Shown in pieces: positions 43,087-51,957 of a stretch of DNA of 64,000 nucleotides (positions are counted from its first letter, which is position 1; each line of letters opens with the position of its first letter). The notes under the pieces are model-generated. The model was given only the letters and a program-made list of their open reading frames with translations, searched no databases and had not been told where the DNA came from. This stretch comes from Croceibacterium xixiisoli (GTDB taxonomy: Bacteria > Pseudomonadota > Alphaproteobacteria > Sphingomonadales > Sphingomonadaceae), in contig NZ_WTYJ01000001.1 in assembly GCF_009827305.1 (NCBI RefSeq), positions 1,240,001-1,304,000 of the forward strand, given 5' to 3'. The position numbers and the translations under genes are program-made.

Positions 43087-43117
43087 CCCGTGCGACCGTC
43101 AGCCGGATCAGTGGGGG

Positions 43118-43978
43118 TCAGAATTTGTAGCTGACGGATGCACGAACCGAATGGAAATCGAACCGCTTGTCCTGCGGGCGCATATTCGTGCCGTCGGATA
43201 CCAGGCGGAACGGATTGGTCGGCGGGGCGGTGCCCGGGCCGACCGCTACGAAATATTTGTGATCATTGTAGCGGTTGTAGAGATATTCGACGCCGAGCGA
43301 AATCTTGTCGGTCAGCATCATCTCGCCGCCGCCGCCGGCCTGCCAGCCCCAGACGCGTTCGCCATCATTCATCTGGGTGAAGCTGTTGGCGGAATTGTTG
43401 ATCGTCCAGAAATCATGGTTGATCCGCGCGATGCTGGCGCCACCGGTGGCGTAGAACAGCGAACGGCCATCCGGGGTGTAACCGGCGCGCAGACGGCCGG
43501 AGAACGCATGATCGAGCTGGCGATCGAAATTGTAGGCCGCCGGGGTGGTGGAATAACCGGCCGATCCATCGCGTGAACGGTTGGCGCTGGCTTCCAGCAC
43601 GGCACCGACCACGAAGCTTTCGCTCACCCGGGCGTCCCAGCCGACCCGCGCACCGAATTCCACGCCGTTCTTGTCGTCGCGGCAACCGCCGGCCGGGGTG
43701 TTGGTCAGCGCGATGCCGCCGCAGAAGCCGGGGTTGAAGGCGTTGGTGTTGGGTGCCGCCGGGGGGGAGGAGAGGAAGACGGTATCGTCATACCGCCCGG
43801 TGCGGTCGGTGTCGAATTCCAGCCGACCATCGCCGCTGCCGGCCTTGATGCCGTAACCGACGAATACGGACGCATAGGGTCCATCGAAATTGGTGCTGCT
43901 GTCCTGCGCCATCACCGGCGAGGAAACGGCGACGGCAGTACCGACCAGGGCGGCCGATAGGAAATTGCGCTTGGACAT
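43118..43978 (-). CDS. Outer-membrane beta-barrel protein (Omp25/31-like)
   Basis: This 286-residue protein from ATG 43978 (AGGAG upstream) has a signal peptide (LSAALVGTAVAVSSPVMAQ) and alternating beta-strand sequence ending in SVRASVSYKF, the terminal Phe typical of outer-membrane barrels. Strand pairs such as FDGPYASVFVGYG, VEFGARVGWDARV, SGRLRAGYTPDG and ISLGVEYLYNRYNDHKYF fit the eight-stranded OmpA/Omp31-type fold common in alphaproteobacteria. It is probably structural or porin-like. One Cys pair (FCGG, GGCRDD) may form a loop disulfide. It stands alone with its own terminator. Confidence 0.85.
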   Translation of the reverse strand: MSKRNFLSAALVGTAVAVSSPVMAQDSSTNFDGPYASVFVGYGIKAGSGDGRLEFDTDRTGRYDDTVFLSSPPAAPNTNAFNPGFCGGIALTNTPAGGCRDDKNGVEFGARVGWDARVSESFVVGAVLEASANRSRDGSAGYSTTPAAYNFDRQLDHAFSGRLRAGYTPDGRSLFYATGGASIARINHDFWTINNSANSFTQMNDGERVWGWQAGGGGEMMLTDKISLGVEYLYNRYNDHKYFVAVGPGTAPPTNPFRLVSDGTNMRPQDKRFDFHSVRASVSYKF

Positions 43979-44131
43979 CAACACTCCTGCATTTCGGGTC
44001 ACGGCGAAGCAGCCGTCGCAGGGGGTAACCCTGACGGGAGGATAGGTTTCCGTAACGAACTGTTTCTGACAAATTGGTGTGATTTTATTGTCACATTTGC
44101 AGAGGGGCCGCCCGTTTTATTGCGCACCAAA

Positions 44132-44173
44132 GAAAAAGGGCGGCGCAAGCTTCCGCCCGCGTCGCCCTTTTTT
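44132..44173 (-). terminator. Terminator downstream of acnB
   Basis: The stem AAAAAGGGCG (44133-44142) pairs with CGCCCTTTTT (44163-44172) around an inner GC-rich hairpin. On the minus strand the stem is followed by a T-rich tail. It is roughly symmetric and may work in both directions. Confidence 0.7.
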
Positions 44174-44210
44174 ATCCGCGCTGCCACCCATCAGGCGGCA
44201 GGCAGATCCG

Positions 44211-46994
44211 TCAGAAATGCACCGAGCGGGCACCGACCGTCTGCGGCGGGGCGAACTTGGTCAGTTCCACGCCAGCCACGGCATTCTTGTATTCTTCGCT
44301 GCTCGGCGTGCGGCCCAGAATGGCGGACAGCACCACCACCGGCGTCGATGCCAGCAGCGATTCACCCTTCTTGTCGGTGGCATCTTCCACCACGCGGCCC
44401 TGGAACAGGCGGGTCGAGGTGGCGAGCACGGTGTCGCCCTTCTCGGCCTTTTCCTGATTGCCCATGCAGAGGTTGCAGCCCGGGCGTTCCAGATAGAGAA
44501 TGTTCTCATATTCGGTGCGGTTGGTCGTCTTGGGCAGTAGATCGTCGAACTCGAAGCCCGAATATTTCTGCAGGATTTCCCAATCGCCTTCGGCCTTCAA
44601 CTCATCGATGATGTTGTAGGTCGGGGCGGCCACCACCAGCGGCGCCTTGAATTCCACCGTGCCCTGGGCCTTTTCGATGTTCTTCAGCATCTGCGCCACG
44701 ATCTTCATGTCGCCCTTGTGCACCATGCACGATCCGACGAAGCCGAGATCGACCTTCTTGGTGCCGCCGTAATAGGAAACCGGGCGGATGGTGTCGTGGG
44801 TGTAGCGCTTGGACACATCGGGGTTGTTGACGTCCGGATCGGCGATCATCGGTTCGTCGATCAGGTCCAGGTCCACCACCACTTCGGCGAAATACTTGGC
44901 ATTGGCATCGGGGGCCAGCGCCGGCTTTTCGCCCGAACGGATCTCGGCGATGCGGGCATCGGCCTTGGCGATCAGTCCGCGCAGCGTGCCGGCGTTATTT
45001 TCCATGCCCTTTTCGATCATGATCTGGATGCGCGACTTGGCGATTTCCAGCGATTCAATCAGGGTTTCGTCCTGCGAAATGCAGATCGAAGCCTTGGCCT
45101 TCATTTCGGCCGTCCAGTCGGTGAAGGTGAAGGCCTGGTCCGCCAGCAGCGTCCCGATATGCACTTCGATGATGCGGCCCTGGAACACGTTGTCGCCGCA
45201 CTGCTGCAGCATCTGTGCCTGGGTGGCATGCACCACGTCGCGGAAATCCATATGCGGCTGCATCGCGCCCTTGAAGGTCACCTTCACGGACTGCGGGATC
45301 GGCATGGTCGCCTCGCCGGTGGCCAGCGCCAGCGCCACGGTGCCCGAATCCGCGCCGAAGGCCACGCCCTTGGACATGCGGGTGTGGCTGTCGCCGCCGA
45401 TGATGATCGCCCAGTCATCCACGGTGATGTCGTTCAACACCTTGTGGATCACGTCGGTCATCGAATGATACACGCCCTGCGGGTCGCGCGCGGTGATCAG
45501 GCCGAAATTGTGCATGAAGGACATCAGCTTGGGAATGTTTTCCTGCGCCTTCTTGTCCCACACCGATGCCGTGTGGCAGCCGGACTGATAGGCGCCATCG
45601 ACCAGCGGCGAAATGACGGTGGCCGCCATCGCTTCCAGTTCCTGCGCGGTCATCAGGCCGGTGGTGTCCTGCGAACCGACGATGTTCACCTTCACGCGCA
45701 CGTCCGATCCGGCGTGCAGCACCTTGCCCGGCGTCACGCCCACGGCATTGCGGTTGAAGATCTTTTCCACCGCGGTCAGGCCCTGGCCTTCCACGCTGAT
45801 TTCCTTGTTCGGCGCATAGACCGGGGTCGGCTCGACCCCCAGCGTCTGTGCGGCGAAGGTCTGCAGCTTCTTGCCGAAGACGATGGCATAGGAACTGCCC
45901 GCCTTCATGAATTCCATCTTCTGCGGGCTGAAGGCGCTGGCGATATCGACCAGTTCCTTGCCCGCGTCATCGCGCAGCTTCTTGCCCTTGACGTCGATCT
46001 TCAGCACCGTGCCGGTCTCGACCGAAAACAGCTGTTCCAGCACCGGATTGCCGTCATTGTTGATGATCGGCTTGCCGTCTTCACCGATCTTCTTGGCCCA
46101 GTTGTTCAGATTGATGCCGATGCCGCCGGTCACGTCCACGGTCGTGCCGAAAATCGGCGAAATGCCATTGGTGCCAGCCACGACCGGGGCATAATTGACG
46201 AAGGGAACATAGGGGCTGGACTGCTTGCCGGTCCACAGCGCCACATTGTTCACGCCGGACATGCGCGAAGAACCCACGCCCATCGTGCCCTTTTCGGCGA
46301 TCATCATCACCCGCTTGCCCGGGTGTTGCGCTTTCAGCGCCACGATCTGCTGCTGACCCTGCGGCGAAATCATGCACTGGCCGTGCAGTTCGCGGTCGGA
46401 TCGGGAATGCGCCTGATTGCCGGGGGAAAGCAGATCGGTGGAAATATCGCCTTCGCCGGCGATGAAGGTCACGACCTCGATCTCGTCCTCGACATCGGGC
46501 AGCTTGGTGAAAAATTCCGCCTTGGCATAGCTTTCCAGCACATCCTTGGCGATGCCATTGCCGGCCTCATAGGCTTCGCGCAGGCGGAACATGTCCGCAT
46601 CATACAGGAACACCTGGGTCTTGAGCACGTCGGCCGCCTGCGCGGCGGTGACGGAATCGTCACCCAGGGCGATGTCCAGCAGCACCCGGATCGACGGGCC
46701 GCCCTTCATGTGCATCAGCAGTTCCAGCGCGAAGGCCGGGGTGATTTCCTCGACCGTGGTTTCGCCCAGCACGATGCGCTTGAGATAGGCTGCCTTCACC
46801 GCCGCCGCACTGGTCGTGCCGGGCAGGGTGTTGTAAATGAAGAACTTCAGGGCATCGGCGCGATAGGGGCTGCCGGTGTCTTCGATCAAGGCCAGAATTT
46901 CTTCGATCAGCCGGCCGTCATCGATCGGCTTGGGGGCGAGCCCCTGGGTTTTTCTGATATCGATTTCGGCCAGATAATCCTGATAGACGCTCAT
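44211..46994 (-). CDS. acnB: Aconitate hydratase B (bifunctional aconitase/2-methylisocitrate dehydratase)
   Basis: This 927-residue protein from ATG 46994 (MSVYQDYLAEI) is AcnB. It interconverts citrate and isocitrate in the TCA cycle and can act on 2-methylisocitrate. The N-terminal HEAT-like domain (AAAVKAAYLKRIVLGETTVEEITPAFALELLMHM) is specific to the B type. The [4Fe-4S] ligands are seen at GFVGSC and PGCNLCMGNQ near the C-terminus, with the active-site block GGDSHTRMSKGVAFGADSG. Length is slightly above the E. coli enzyme, and all motifs are complete. It is a single-gene unit with a terminator behind it. Confidence 0.96.
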   Translation of the reverse strand: MSVYQDYLAEIDIRKTQGLAPKPIDDGRLIEEILALIEDTGSPYRADALKFFIYNTLPGTTSAAAVKAAYLKRIVLGETTVEEITPAFALELLMHMKGGPSIRVLLDIALGDDSVTAAQAADVLKTQVFLYDADMFRLREAYEAGNGIAKDVLESYAKAEFFTKLPDVEDEIEVVTFIAGEGDISTDLLSPGNQAHSRSDRELHGQCMISPQGQQQIVALKAQHPGKRVMMIAEKGTMGVGSSRMSGVNNVALWTGKQSSPYVPFVNYAPVVAGTNGISPIFGTTVDVTGGIGINLNNWAKKIGEDGKPIINNDGNPVLEQLFSVETGTVLKIDVKGKKLRDDAGKELVDIASAFSPQKMEFMKAGSSYAIVFGKKLQTFAAQTLGVEPTPVYAPNKEISVEGQGLTAVEKIFNRNAVGVTPGKVLHAGSDVRVKVNIVGSQDTTGLMTAQELEAMAATVISPLVDGAYQSGCHTASVWDKKAQENIPKLMSFMHNFGLITARDPQGVYHSMTDVIHKVLNDITVDDWAIIIGGDSHTRMSKGVAFGADSGTVALALATGEATMPIPQSVKVTFKGAMQPHMDFRDVVHATQAQMLQQCGDNVFQGRIIEVHIGTLLADQAFTFTDWTAEMKAKASICISQDETLIESLEIAKSRIQIMIEKGMENNAGTLRGLIAKADARIAEIRSGEKPALAPDANAKYFAEVVVDLDLIDEPMIADPDVNNPDVSKRYTHDTIRPVSYYGGTKKVDLGFVGSCMVHKGDMKIVAQMLKNIEKAQGTVEFKAPLVVAAPTYNIIDELKAEGDWEILQKYSGFEFDDLLPKTTNRTEYENILYLERPGCNLCMGNQEKAEKGDTVLATSTRLFQGRVVEDATDKKGESLLASTPVVVLSAILGRTPSSEEYKNAVAGVELTKFAPPQTVGARSVHF

Positions 46995-47374
46995 CGGAAT
47001 CCCAAAGTCTGAAGTGCACGGAGTTGCCACCAACCGGCGTTATCAACCGACCTCGGGCCTGATGGCGCCCCGGTACGCCAAGCGCGCGCGACTGGCAAGA
47101 TGCCGCATTGCGGCGATATAGCATTCACGGGCCCTGTGGCTGCGCGGCCACGGCGCGAATGAATATTTGATAATTGAAAATATGAAAAAGTTCATCGCAA
47201 AATTAAGTGGCATTTGGCAAAGATAACAGGGGTAAGAACTGTCCGCTTAACCATGCTCAATATTGCGCGAATTTCATTATAATGCACTGAATTTGCAAAT
47301 AATTATCGCATCAATTTTTCATGATCGCGGATGTCGGCACGCTCTTCGCTTGCAGCATGCCGCAAAAACCCCCG
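46995..47374. other. Intergenic region with an AT-rich block
   Basis: The acnB promoter must lie in the right-hand part of this 380-base gap. The stretch 47160-47320 is much richer in A+T than the surroundings and contains ATAATTGAAAATATG-type runs. No gene longer than 13 codons, no repeat and no clear terminator is visible; regulatory DNA for acnB is the likeliest content. Confidence 0.5.
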
Positions 47375-47827
47375 CTATTCCGGCATCCCGCCCGTCTGGC
47401 GCAGCGCTTCGCCCAGCGCCAGCGCGGCCGATGTGGCCAGATTCATCGATCGCACCTGCGGCCGCATCGGAATCCGCAGCCGCGCATCGCAGCTCTCGGC
47501 GATTGCGGCGGGAATTCCCGCACTCTCCTTGCCGAACAGCAGCACATCGTCGGGCCGGAAGGCAAAGCCATAGGGCGATTGCTGGGTCTTGGTGGTGAAC
47601 AGCACCAGCCGGCTGGTGCCAATGGTGGCGCGGAAGGCGGCGAAATCGGCGTGGCGGGTCACGCTGACATGATCGATATAATCCATCGCCGTACGGCGCA
47701 CGCGGCGATCATCCCATGCAAACCCCATCGGCTCGATCAGATCCACCGCCGCGCCCAGGCACGCGCCCAACCGCATCACCGCGCCGACATTGCCGGCAAT
47801 CTCGGGCTCGAACAGCGCGATCCGCAT
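47375..47827 (-). CDS. trmL: tRNA (cytidine/uridine-2'-O-)-methyltransferase TrmL
   Basis: This 150-residue SPOUT methyltransferase methylates the wobble ribose of tRNA-Leu in known TrmL enzymes. It begins RIALFEPEIAGNVGAVMRLGACLG and has the trefoil-knot SAM-binding blocks FGKESAGIPAAI and IPMRPQVRSMNLATSAALALGEALRQ. The length is typical. It starts four bases after the psd stop and is co-transcribed with it. Confidence 0.93.
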   Translation of the reverse strand: MRIALFEPEIAGNVGAVMRLGACLGAAVDLIEPMGFAWDDRRVRRTAMDYIDHVSVTRHADFAAFRATIGTSRLVLFTTKTQQSPYGFAFRPDDVLLFGKESAGIPAAIAESCDARLRIPMRPQVRSMNLATSAALALGEALRQTGGMPE

Positions 47828-47831
47828 CGGC

Positions 47832-48722
47832 TCAGTTCGCGCCAGAGGGGAGGGGGGTGTGGACGGGGGCGGGGGCGGGCGAGTTGCCCATCATCTCGCC
47901 CAGCCGCACGCCACGCTCGGGCGCCCATGCGGAGTTGAAGCGGATGGTGTCCTGCTGGAACAGCATCACCACTGTCGATCCGAGCAGGAACCGCCCCATC
48001 TCCTCGCCCTTTTTCAGCACCAGATCCTGATCATGATAGCGCCATTCGGAAATCCGCCCGGTGCGGCGCGCATTGATCACGCCATGCCATGGCGTCGCCA
48101 TGCTGCCCACGATCGTCGCGCCCACCAGCACCATCACGAAGGGGCCGTGCTCGGCATTGTCGAACACGCAGACCACGCGTTCATTGCGGGCGAACAGGCC
48201 CGGCACCCCGCGCGCCGTCACCGGGTTCACGGAAAACAGCGCGCCCGGCACATGGATCATCCGCGTCAGCCGCCCGTCGCAGGGCATGTGCAGCCGGTGG
48301 TAATCCTTGGGGGACAGATACAGATTGGCAAAGCTGCCATGGCGGAACTGCGCCGCCAGCGCCGCATCGCCGCCCACCAGCTGGGTGGTGGTAAACCGGT
48401 GCCCCTTGGCCTGCAGGATGTGATGATCGTCGATTGCGCCGAACTGGCTGATCGCGCCATCCACCGGGCACACGAAATCGGCATCGGCCAGCGGCCGCAC
48501 GCCGGGCTTCAGCGGGCGGGTGAAGAATTCGTTGAAGGTGGGGTAGCTGGCGATATCAGGATCGGCCGCCTCGGCCATGTTCACCCCGTATCGGCCCACG
48601 AACCAGCGGATAAGCCGCGTCGTCATCGCCCCGCCGCGTGCGCCGGCCACCCGCCCGGCCAGCCGGGTCAGCCCCTGTTTGGGCAGGGCATATTGCAGCA
48701 GAACCTTGGCGCGATCGGACAT
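47832..48722 (-). CDS. psd: Phosphatidylserine decarboxylase proenzyme
   Basis: This 296-residue protein from ATG 48722 decarboxylates phosphatidylserine to phosphatidylethanolamine at the inner membrane. The self-cleavage motif LGST (in GRFLLGSTVVMLF) yields the pyruvoyl cofactor. Other family blocks are FNEFFTRPLKPGVRPL, CPVDGAISQFG, LSPKDYHRLHMPCDGRL and FARNERVVCVFDN. The longer open frame upstream has no similarity to Psd. The divergent yihY-like gene starts about 150 bases away. Confidence 0.95.
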   Translation of the reverse strand: MSDRAKVLLQYALPKQGLTRLAGRVAGARGGAMTTRLIRWFVGRYGVNMAEAADPDIASYPTFNEFFTRPLKPGVRPLADADFVCPVDGAISQFGAIDDHHILQAKGHRFTTTQLVGGDAALAAQFRHGSFANLYLSPKDYHRLHMPCDGRLTRMIHVPGALFSVNPVTARGVPGLFARNERVVCVFDNAEHGPFVMVLVGATIVGSMATPWHGVINARRTGRISEWRYHDQDLVLKKGEEMGRFLLGSTVVMLFQQDTIRFNSAWAPERGVRLGEMMGNSPAPAPVHTPLPSGAN

Positions 48723-48874
48723 GGAAACCCTCGATTGGGGGCCGAAGCGAAACGGCCCGGCCATGATACTTCTCCATGATGGCTGCGGTCGCATCAGGCA
48801 AGTTGTGCCGGCCCCGATTTTCGGAACCCATCGCGGACCAGCTGGTTCGCCCTTTGCAAAAGGGAGCCTTATCG

Positions 48875-49876
48875 ATGCCGAACGACCCAGCCGGGGCCAC
48901 ACCAAAATCAGCACCAAAATCCGTACCAGGTGCTACGGCAATCAACCCGCTGGCCATCCCGCTGGCCGGCTGGAGACAGATCCTGATCCGCGCCTGGACG
49001 GAATCGGGGAAGGACAACATCAGCCTCATCGCCTCGGGCGTCGCCTTCTGCGCCATTCTGGCCATGGTGCCCACGCTCGGCGCGATCGTGCTGACCTACG
49101 GCATCGTCGCCACGCCCGAAACCGTCTCCGCCAACATCGCCTCGCTCACCGCGATGATGCCCGATGATGCCGCCCGGCTGATCGGGGAACAGCTGGCCAA
49201 TGTGGTCACCTCGTCCGACGGCAAGAAGGGTCTGGGCCTGATCGTCGCGCTCGGCATTGCGCTCTATGGCGTGATGAAGGGCGCCTCGGCCATCATCACC
49301 GCCATGAACATCGCCTATGATGAAGATGAAACGCGCGGCTTCGTCCGTCTCAACCTGCTGGCGCTGGCGATCGCGGCGGGCAGCGTGGTCCTCGCCATTC
49401 TGGTCATGCTGGCCATCACCACCATGGCCAGCCTGGAAAGCCTGCTCCCGGCCGCACCGGCCTTCGTCACCTTTCTGGGCAAGCTGATTTCCTACGCGCT
49501 GGTCGGCACCGTCGGCGCGGCCATGGCCGCCACCGTCTATCGCTACGGCCCGGACCGGGCCCATGCGAAATGGAAATGGCTCAGCCCCGGCTCGGTCTTC
49601 ACCTCGCTTGCCTGGCTGATCATCACCTTCGGCTTCGGCATCTATGTCGCCAATTTCGGCAACTACGATGCCACCTATGGCTCGCTGGGTGCCGCGATGG
49701 TGATGCTGACCTGGCTCTATCTGTCTGCCTATGCGCTGCTGCTGGGGGCGGAAATCAACTGCGAACTCGAACGCCAGACCGCGCGCGACACCACCACCGG
49801 CGCCGAGCAACCGATGGGCCAGCGCGGTGCCTACGCCGCCGACACCCTGGCCGCCCCGGCGGAGGCGCAGGCATGA
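48875..49876 (+). CDS. YihY/BrkB family inner-membrane protein
   Basis: This 333-residue protein from ATG 48875 (AAGGGAG upstream) has the YihY core: a cytoplasmic N-terminal helix, DNISLIASGVAFCAILAMVPTLGAIVLTYG, and five further hydrophobic helices ending VMLTWLYLSAYALLLGAEINCELER, which is the family's signature C-terminal helix. YihY/BrkB proteins have been annotated as RNase BN, but that assignment is not supported; their role is uncertain, possibly transport. Its stop overlaps the lipoprotein start by ATGA. Confidence 0.9.
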   Translation: MPNDPAGATPKSAPKSVPGATAINPLAIPLAGWRQILIRAWTESGKDNISLIASGVAFCAILAMVPTLGAIVLTYGIVATPETVSANIASLTAMMPDDAARLIGEQLANVVTSSDGKKGLGLIVALGIALYGVMKGASAIITAMNIAYDEDETRGFVRLNLLALAIAAGSVVLAILVMLAITTMASLESLLPAAPAFVTFLGKLISYALVGTVGAAMAATVYRYGPDRAHAKWKWLSPGSVFTSLAWLIITFGFGIYVANFGNYDATYGSLGAAMVMLTWLYLSAYALLLGAEINCELERQTARDTTTGAEQPMGQRGAYAADTLAAPAEAQA

Positions 49877-50313
49877 TCCGCAAGCTTTCCCTGTTCGCCC
49901 CGCTCCTGCTTGCCGCCTGCAACAGCCAGCCGGCCGAACAGTCTGAAGCGCCGCTGCCCACGGCATTGCCCACGCCCACACCCACGCCCACCCCTGCCGC
50001 CGCTGCACCCGAAACCCCCGACACCGCCGGATCGACCCGGCGCAATTGTCATCTGGCGGTCGATGGCACAGTCCATGTCGATGGCCCCTGCCTGGTCTTC
50101 CCGATGGGGCCGGACCAGTACACGCTCAACACCTGGGATCAGGGCAAACCGGCCCGTTCCCACTTCGCCATGGTCACCACCGACGCCAGCGGCACCACAA
50201 CCGCCAGCTGGAACGCCGACCCCAACGACACCCGCGCCGGTGATCCGCTCGGCACGGTGACGAAGGATGGCGACTGCTGGGTCAACACCCGCGCCAGGAT
50301 CTGCGCAAGGTAG
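49873..50313 (+). CDS. Small lipoprotein with a Thr-Pro repeat (146 aa)
   Basis: A lipoprotein signal (FAPLLLAAC, lipobox LAAC) precedes a flexible PTPTPTPTP stretch (about 31-42) that probably spans the periplasm near the membrane. A globular domain of about 90 residues follows, with four Cys residues in the pattern RNCHL, GPCLVF, GDCWV, RICAR, likely forming disulfides. No family is recognised. It is translationally coupled (ATGA) to the YihY-family gene, so the two may act together. Confidence 0.75.
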   Translation: MIRKLSLFAPLLLAACNSQPAEQSEAPLPTALPTPTPTPTPAAAAPETPDTAGSTRRNCHLAVDGTVHVDGPCLVFPMGPDQYTLNTWDQGKPARSHFAMVTTDASGTTTASWNADPNDTRAGDPLGTVTKDGDCWVNTRARICAR

Positions 50314-50337
50314 CTGTTCCACATCTCACACCCTCAC

Positions 50338-50366
50338 CGTCATGCCGGACTTGATCCGGCATCCAT
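50338..50366 (-). repeat. Dispersed palindrome, copy 2 (reverse)
   Basis: This is the 29-base unit of 8992-9020 in reverse orientation (CGTCATGCCGGACTTG then ATCCGGCATCCAT). With the copy at 50460-50488 it forms a head-to-head pair. Confidence 0.8.
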
Positions 50367-50459
50367 GTGGCCTCCGCCTCAGCTCTGGCAAAGGCTTGGT
50401 CTGGTAGCGTTCAGGGGGCAGCGTTGTGCCTTGGCTGCATCATCCGTGCAGGACGAGGA

Positions 50460-50488
50460 ATGGATGCCGGATCAAGTCCGGCATGACG
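50460..50488 (+). repeat. Dispersed palindrome, copy 3 (forward)
   Basis: The unit is identical to 8992-9020 over its whole length. It lies 93 bases from the inverted copy, giving a BIME-like arrangement downstream of the lipoprotein gene. Confidence 0.8.
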
Positions 50489-50657
50489 AAAGGGGAATGT
50501 CTCAACCAAAACACGATCAGGCGGGGAACCTGCTTCCCCAACCAAACCCTTCCCGCTTGCGAGAGGGGCAGCAAGACTTGGCCTGCGCAGCAGGCATAGT
50601 CGCAGCGGGGTGGGCAAAAAGCGCCAACCCCAAACCTCACTCCCGGACCCGCAGGGT

Positions 50658-50836
50658 CCGCAAGGCCGACCGGCCGCCCGCAGCGCCGCAGGCGCGAGGA
50701 TAGCCAAGCGGCCCGGATGGGCCGCGCCGGCGCCTGAGGTTAAACTAAAAAAGCCCGCAAGGCCGACCGGCCGCCCGCAGCGCCGCAGGCGCGAGGATAG
50801 CCAAGCGGCCTGGATAGGTCGCGCCGGCGCCTGAGG
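50658..50836 (+). repeat. Two-copy tandem repeat, period 97 bp
   Basis: An 82-base GC-rich unit from CCGCAAGGCCGACC to CGCCTGAGG occurs at 50658-50739 and again at 50755-50836. Only three base changes are seen (CCCGGATGGGCC versus CCTGGATAGGTC), and a 15-base A-rich spacer separates the copies. The unit holds several short palindromes (GGCCGACCGGCC, GCCGCAGGCG). The near identity suggests a recent duplication. Confidence 0.85.
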
Positions 50837-50845
50837 CCAAAAAAC

Positions 50846-51946
50846 CTAAGCCGCCTTCCGCACCGGCGCGCCAGCCGCCGCCACATAAGCCTCGATCTGC
50901 CCCAACGTCACCGCACGCGCATCCTCACCTGCAGCCACCGCCTTGTGCCAGGCCACGATCCATTCCAGCGCGCGGTCCAGCGTCAGGGCGGGTTGCCAGC
51001 CCAGCGCGGCGCGGGCCTTGGAGCTGTCCAGCCGCAGCAGCCCGGCCTCATGCGGGCGGGGGCCGGTGTCGAGCCGGGTTTCCGGCAGATCGCTGCCGCC
51101 ACCGCTCCAGGCGGCGCGCATCCGTTCCACCATCCAGCCCACGGGGCGAGCGTCCTCGTCGGACGGGCCGAAATTCCACGCATCGGCAAAGCTGCGGTCC
51201 CCGGCCAGCAGCCGTTCGGCAATCGCCAGATAACCGCCCAGCGCCTCCAGCACATGCTGCCACGGGCGCACCGCCTCGGGGGATCGGATCAGCGGCGGCG
51301 TGCCCGCTTCGAAGGCGCGGACCAGATCGGGGATCAGCCGATCCTGCGACCAGTCGCCTCCGCCGATCACATTGCCCGCCCGCACCGTGGCGAGCGCCGG
51401 GCCGTCAGCCTCGAAATAGGAACTGCGCCATGCTGCGGCGGCCAGTTCGGCGCAGCCCTTGCTGCTGCTGTAGGGGTCGTGCCCGCCCATCGGGTCGTTT
51501 TCGCGATAGGGCCAGATCCATTCGCGATTGGCATAGCATTTGTCGCTGGTAACGCACACGATCCCGGCCACCTGGCCGTTCTGCCGCGCGGCTTCCAGCA
51601 CATGCACCGTGCCCATCACATTGGTGGCATAGGTTTCCACCGGCTCGGCATAGGACAACCGCACCAGGGGCTGGGCCGCCAGGTGGAATATCAGTTCGGG
51701 CCGGGCCCGTTCCACCACCGCACGCACCGCCGCATAATCGCGCACATCGCCTTCGACATGGTCGATCAACCCGCCGATCCGCGCCGCATCGAACAGGCTC
51801 GGTGTGGTGGAGGGGGGCAGGGCAAAACCGGTTACTTCGGCGCCCAGCTGTTGCAGCCACAGGCTCAGCCAGCTGCCCTTGAAACCCGTCTGCCCGGTCA
51901 CGAGCACGCGACGGCCCCGGAACGCGGTCTGCATGGCGGCGCTCAT
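50846..51946 (-). CDS. rfbG: CDP-glucose 4,6-dehydratase
   Basis: This 366-residue extended SDR converts CDP-glucose to CDP-4-keto-6-deoxyglucose. It has the NAD-binding motif VLVTGQTGFKGSWLSLWL, the RfbG-type FHLAAQPLVRLSYAEPVETYATNVMGTVHVLEA, the VTSDKCYANREWIWPYRENDPMGGHDPYSSSKGCAEL active-site region with YxxxK, and VRAGNVIGGGDWSQDRLIPD. ATG 51946 starts eleven bases after rfbF's stop; an earlier in-frame start would overlap rfbF. With rfbF it supplies the precursor of 3,6-dideoxy or branched 6-deoxy sugars. Confidence 0.93.
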   Translation of the reverse strand: MSAAMQTAFRGRRVLVTGQTGFKGSWLSLWLQQLGAEVTGFALPPSTTPSLFDAARIGGLIDHVEGDVRDYAAVRAVVERARPELIFHLAAQPLVRLSYAEPVETYATNVMGTVHVLEAARQNGQVAGIVCVTSDKCYANREWIWPYRENDPMGGHDPYSSSKGCAELAAAAWRSSYFEADGPALATVRAGNVIGGGDWSQDRLIPDLVRAFEAGTPPLIRSPEAVRPWQHVLEALGGYLAIAERLLAGDRSFADAWNFGPSDEDARPVGWMVERMRAAWSGGGSDLPETRLDTGPRPHEAGLLRLDSSKARAALGWQPALTLDRALEWIVAWHKAVAAGEDARAVTLGQIEAYVAAAGAPVRKAA

Positions 51947-51957
51947 CGCAGCCTGGC

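Larger units (their letters stand above)
50314..50845. other. Repeat-rich intergenic region
   Basis: These 532 bases between convergent genes contain no supported gene. They hold an inverted pair of the GCCGGATCAAGTCCGGC repeat and a two-copy 97-bp-period tandem repeat (both listed). The region would read as a strong barrier to transcription between the two genes. Confidence 0.7.

Noticed and set aside
44718-47012. A 764-codon open frame on the plus strand opposite acnB
   Set aside because: It is a mirror frame of a highly conserved gene in GC-rich DNA. Its translation is rich in His, Arg, Gly and Gln with no domain.
50411-50834. Open frames of 66-112 codons in the repeat-rich gap
   Set aside because: They are built from dispersed palindromes and the tandem repeat and have no conserved protein features.
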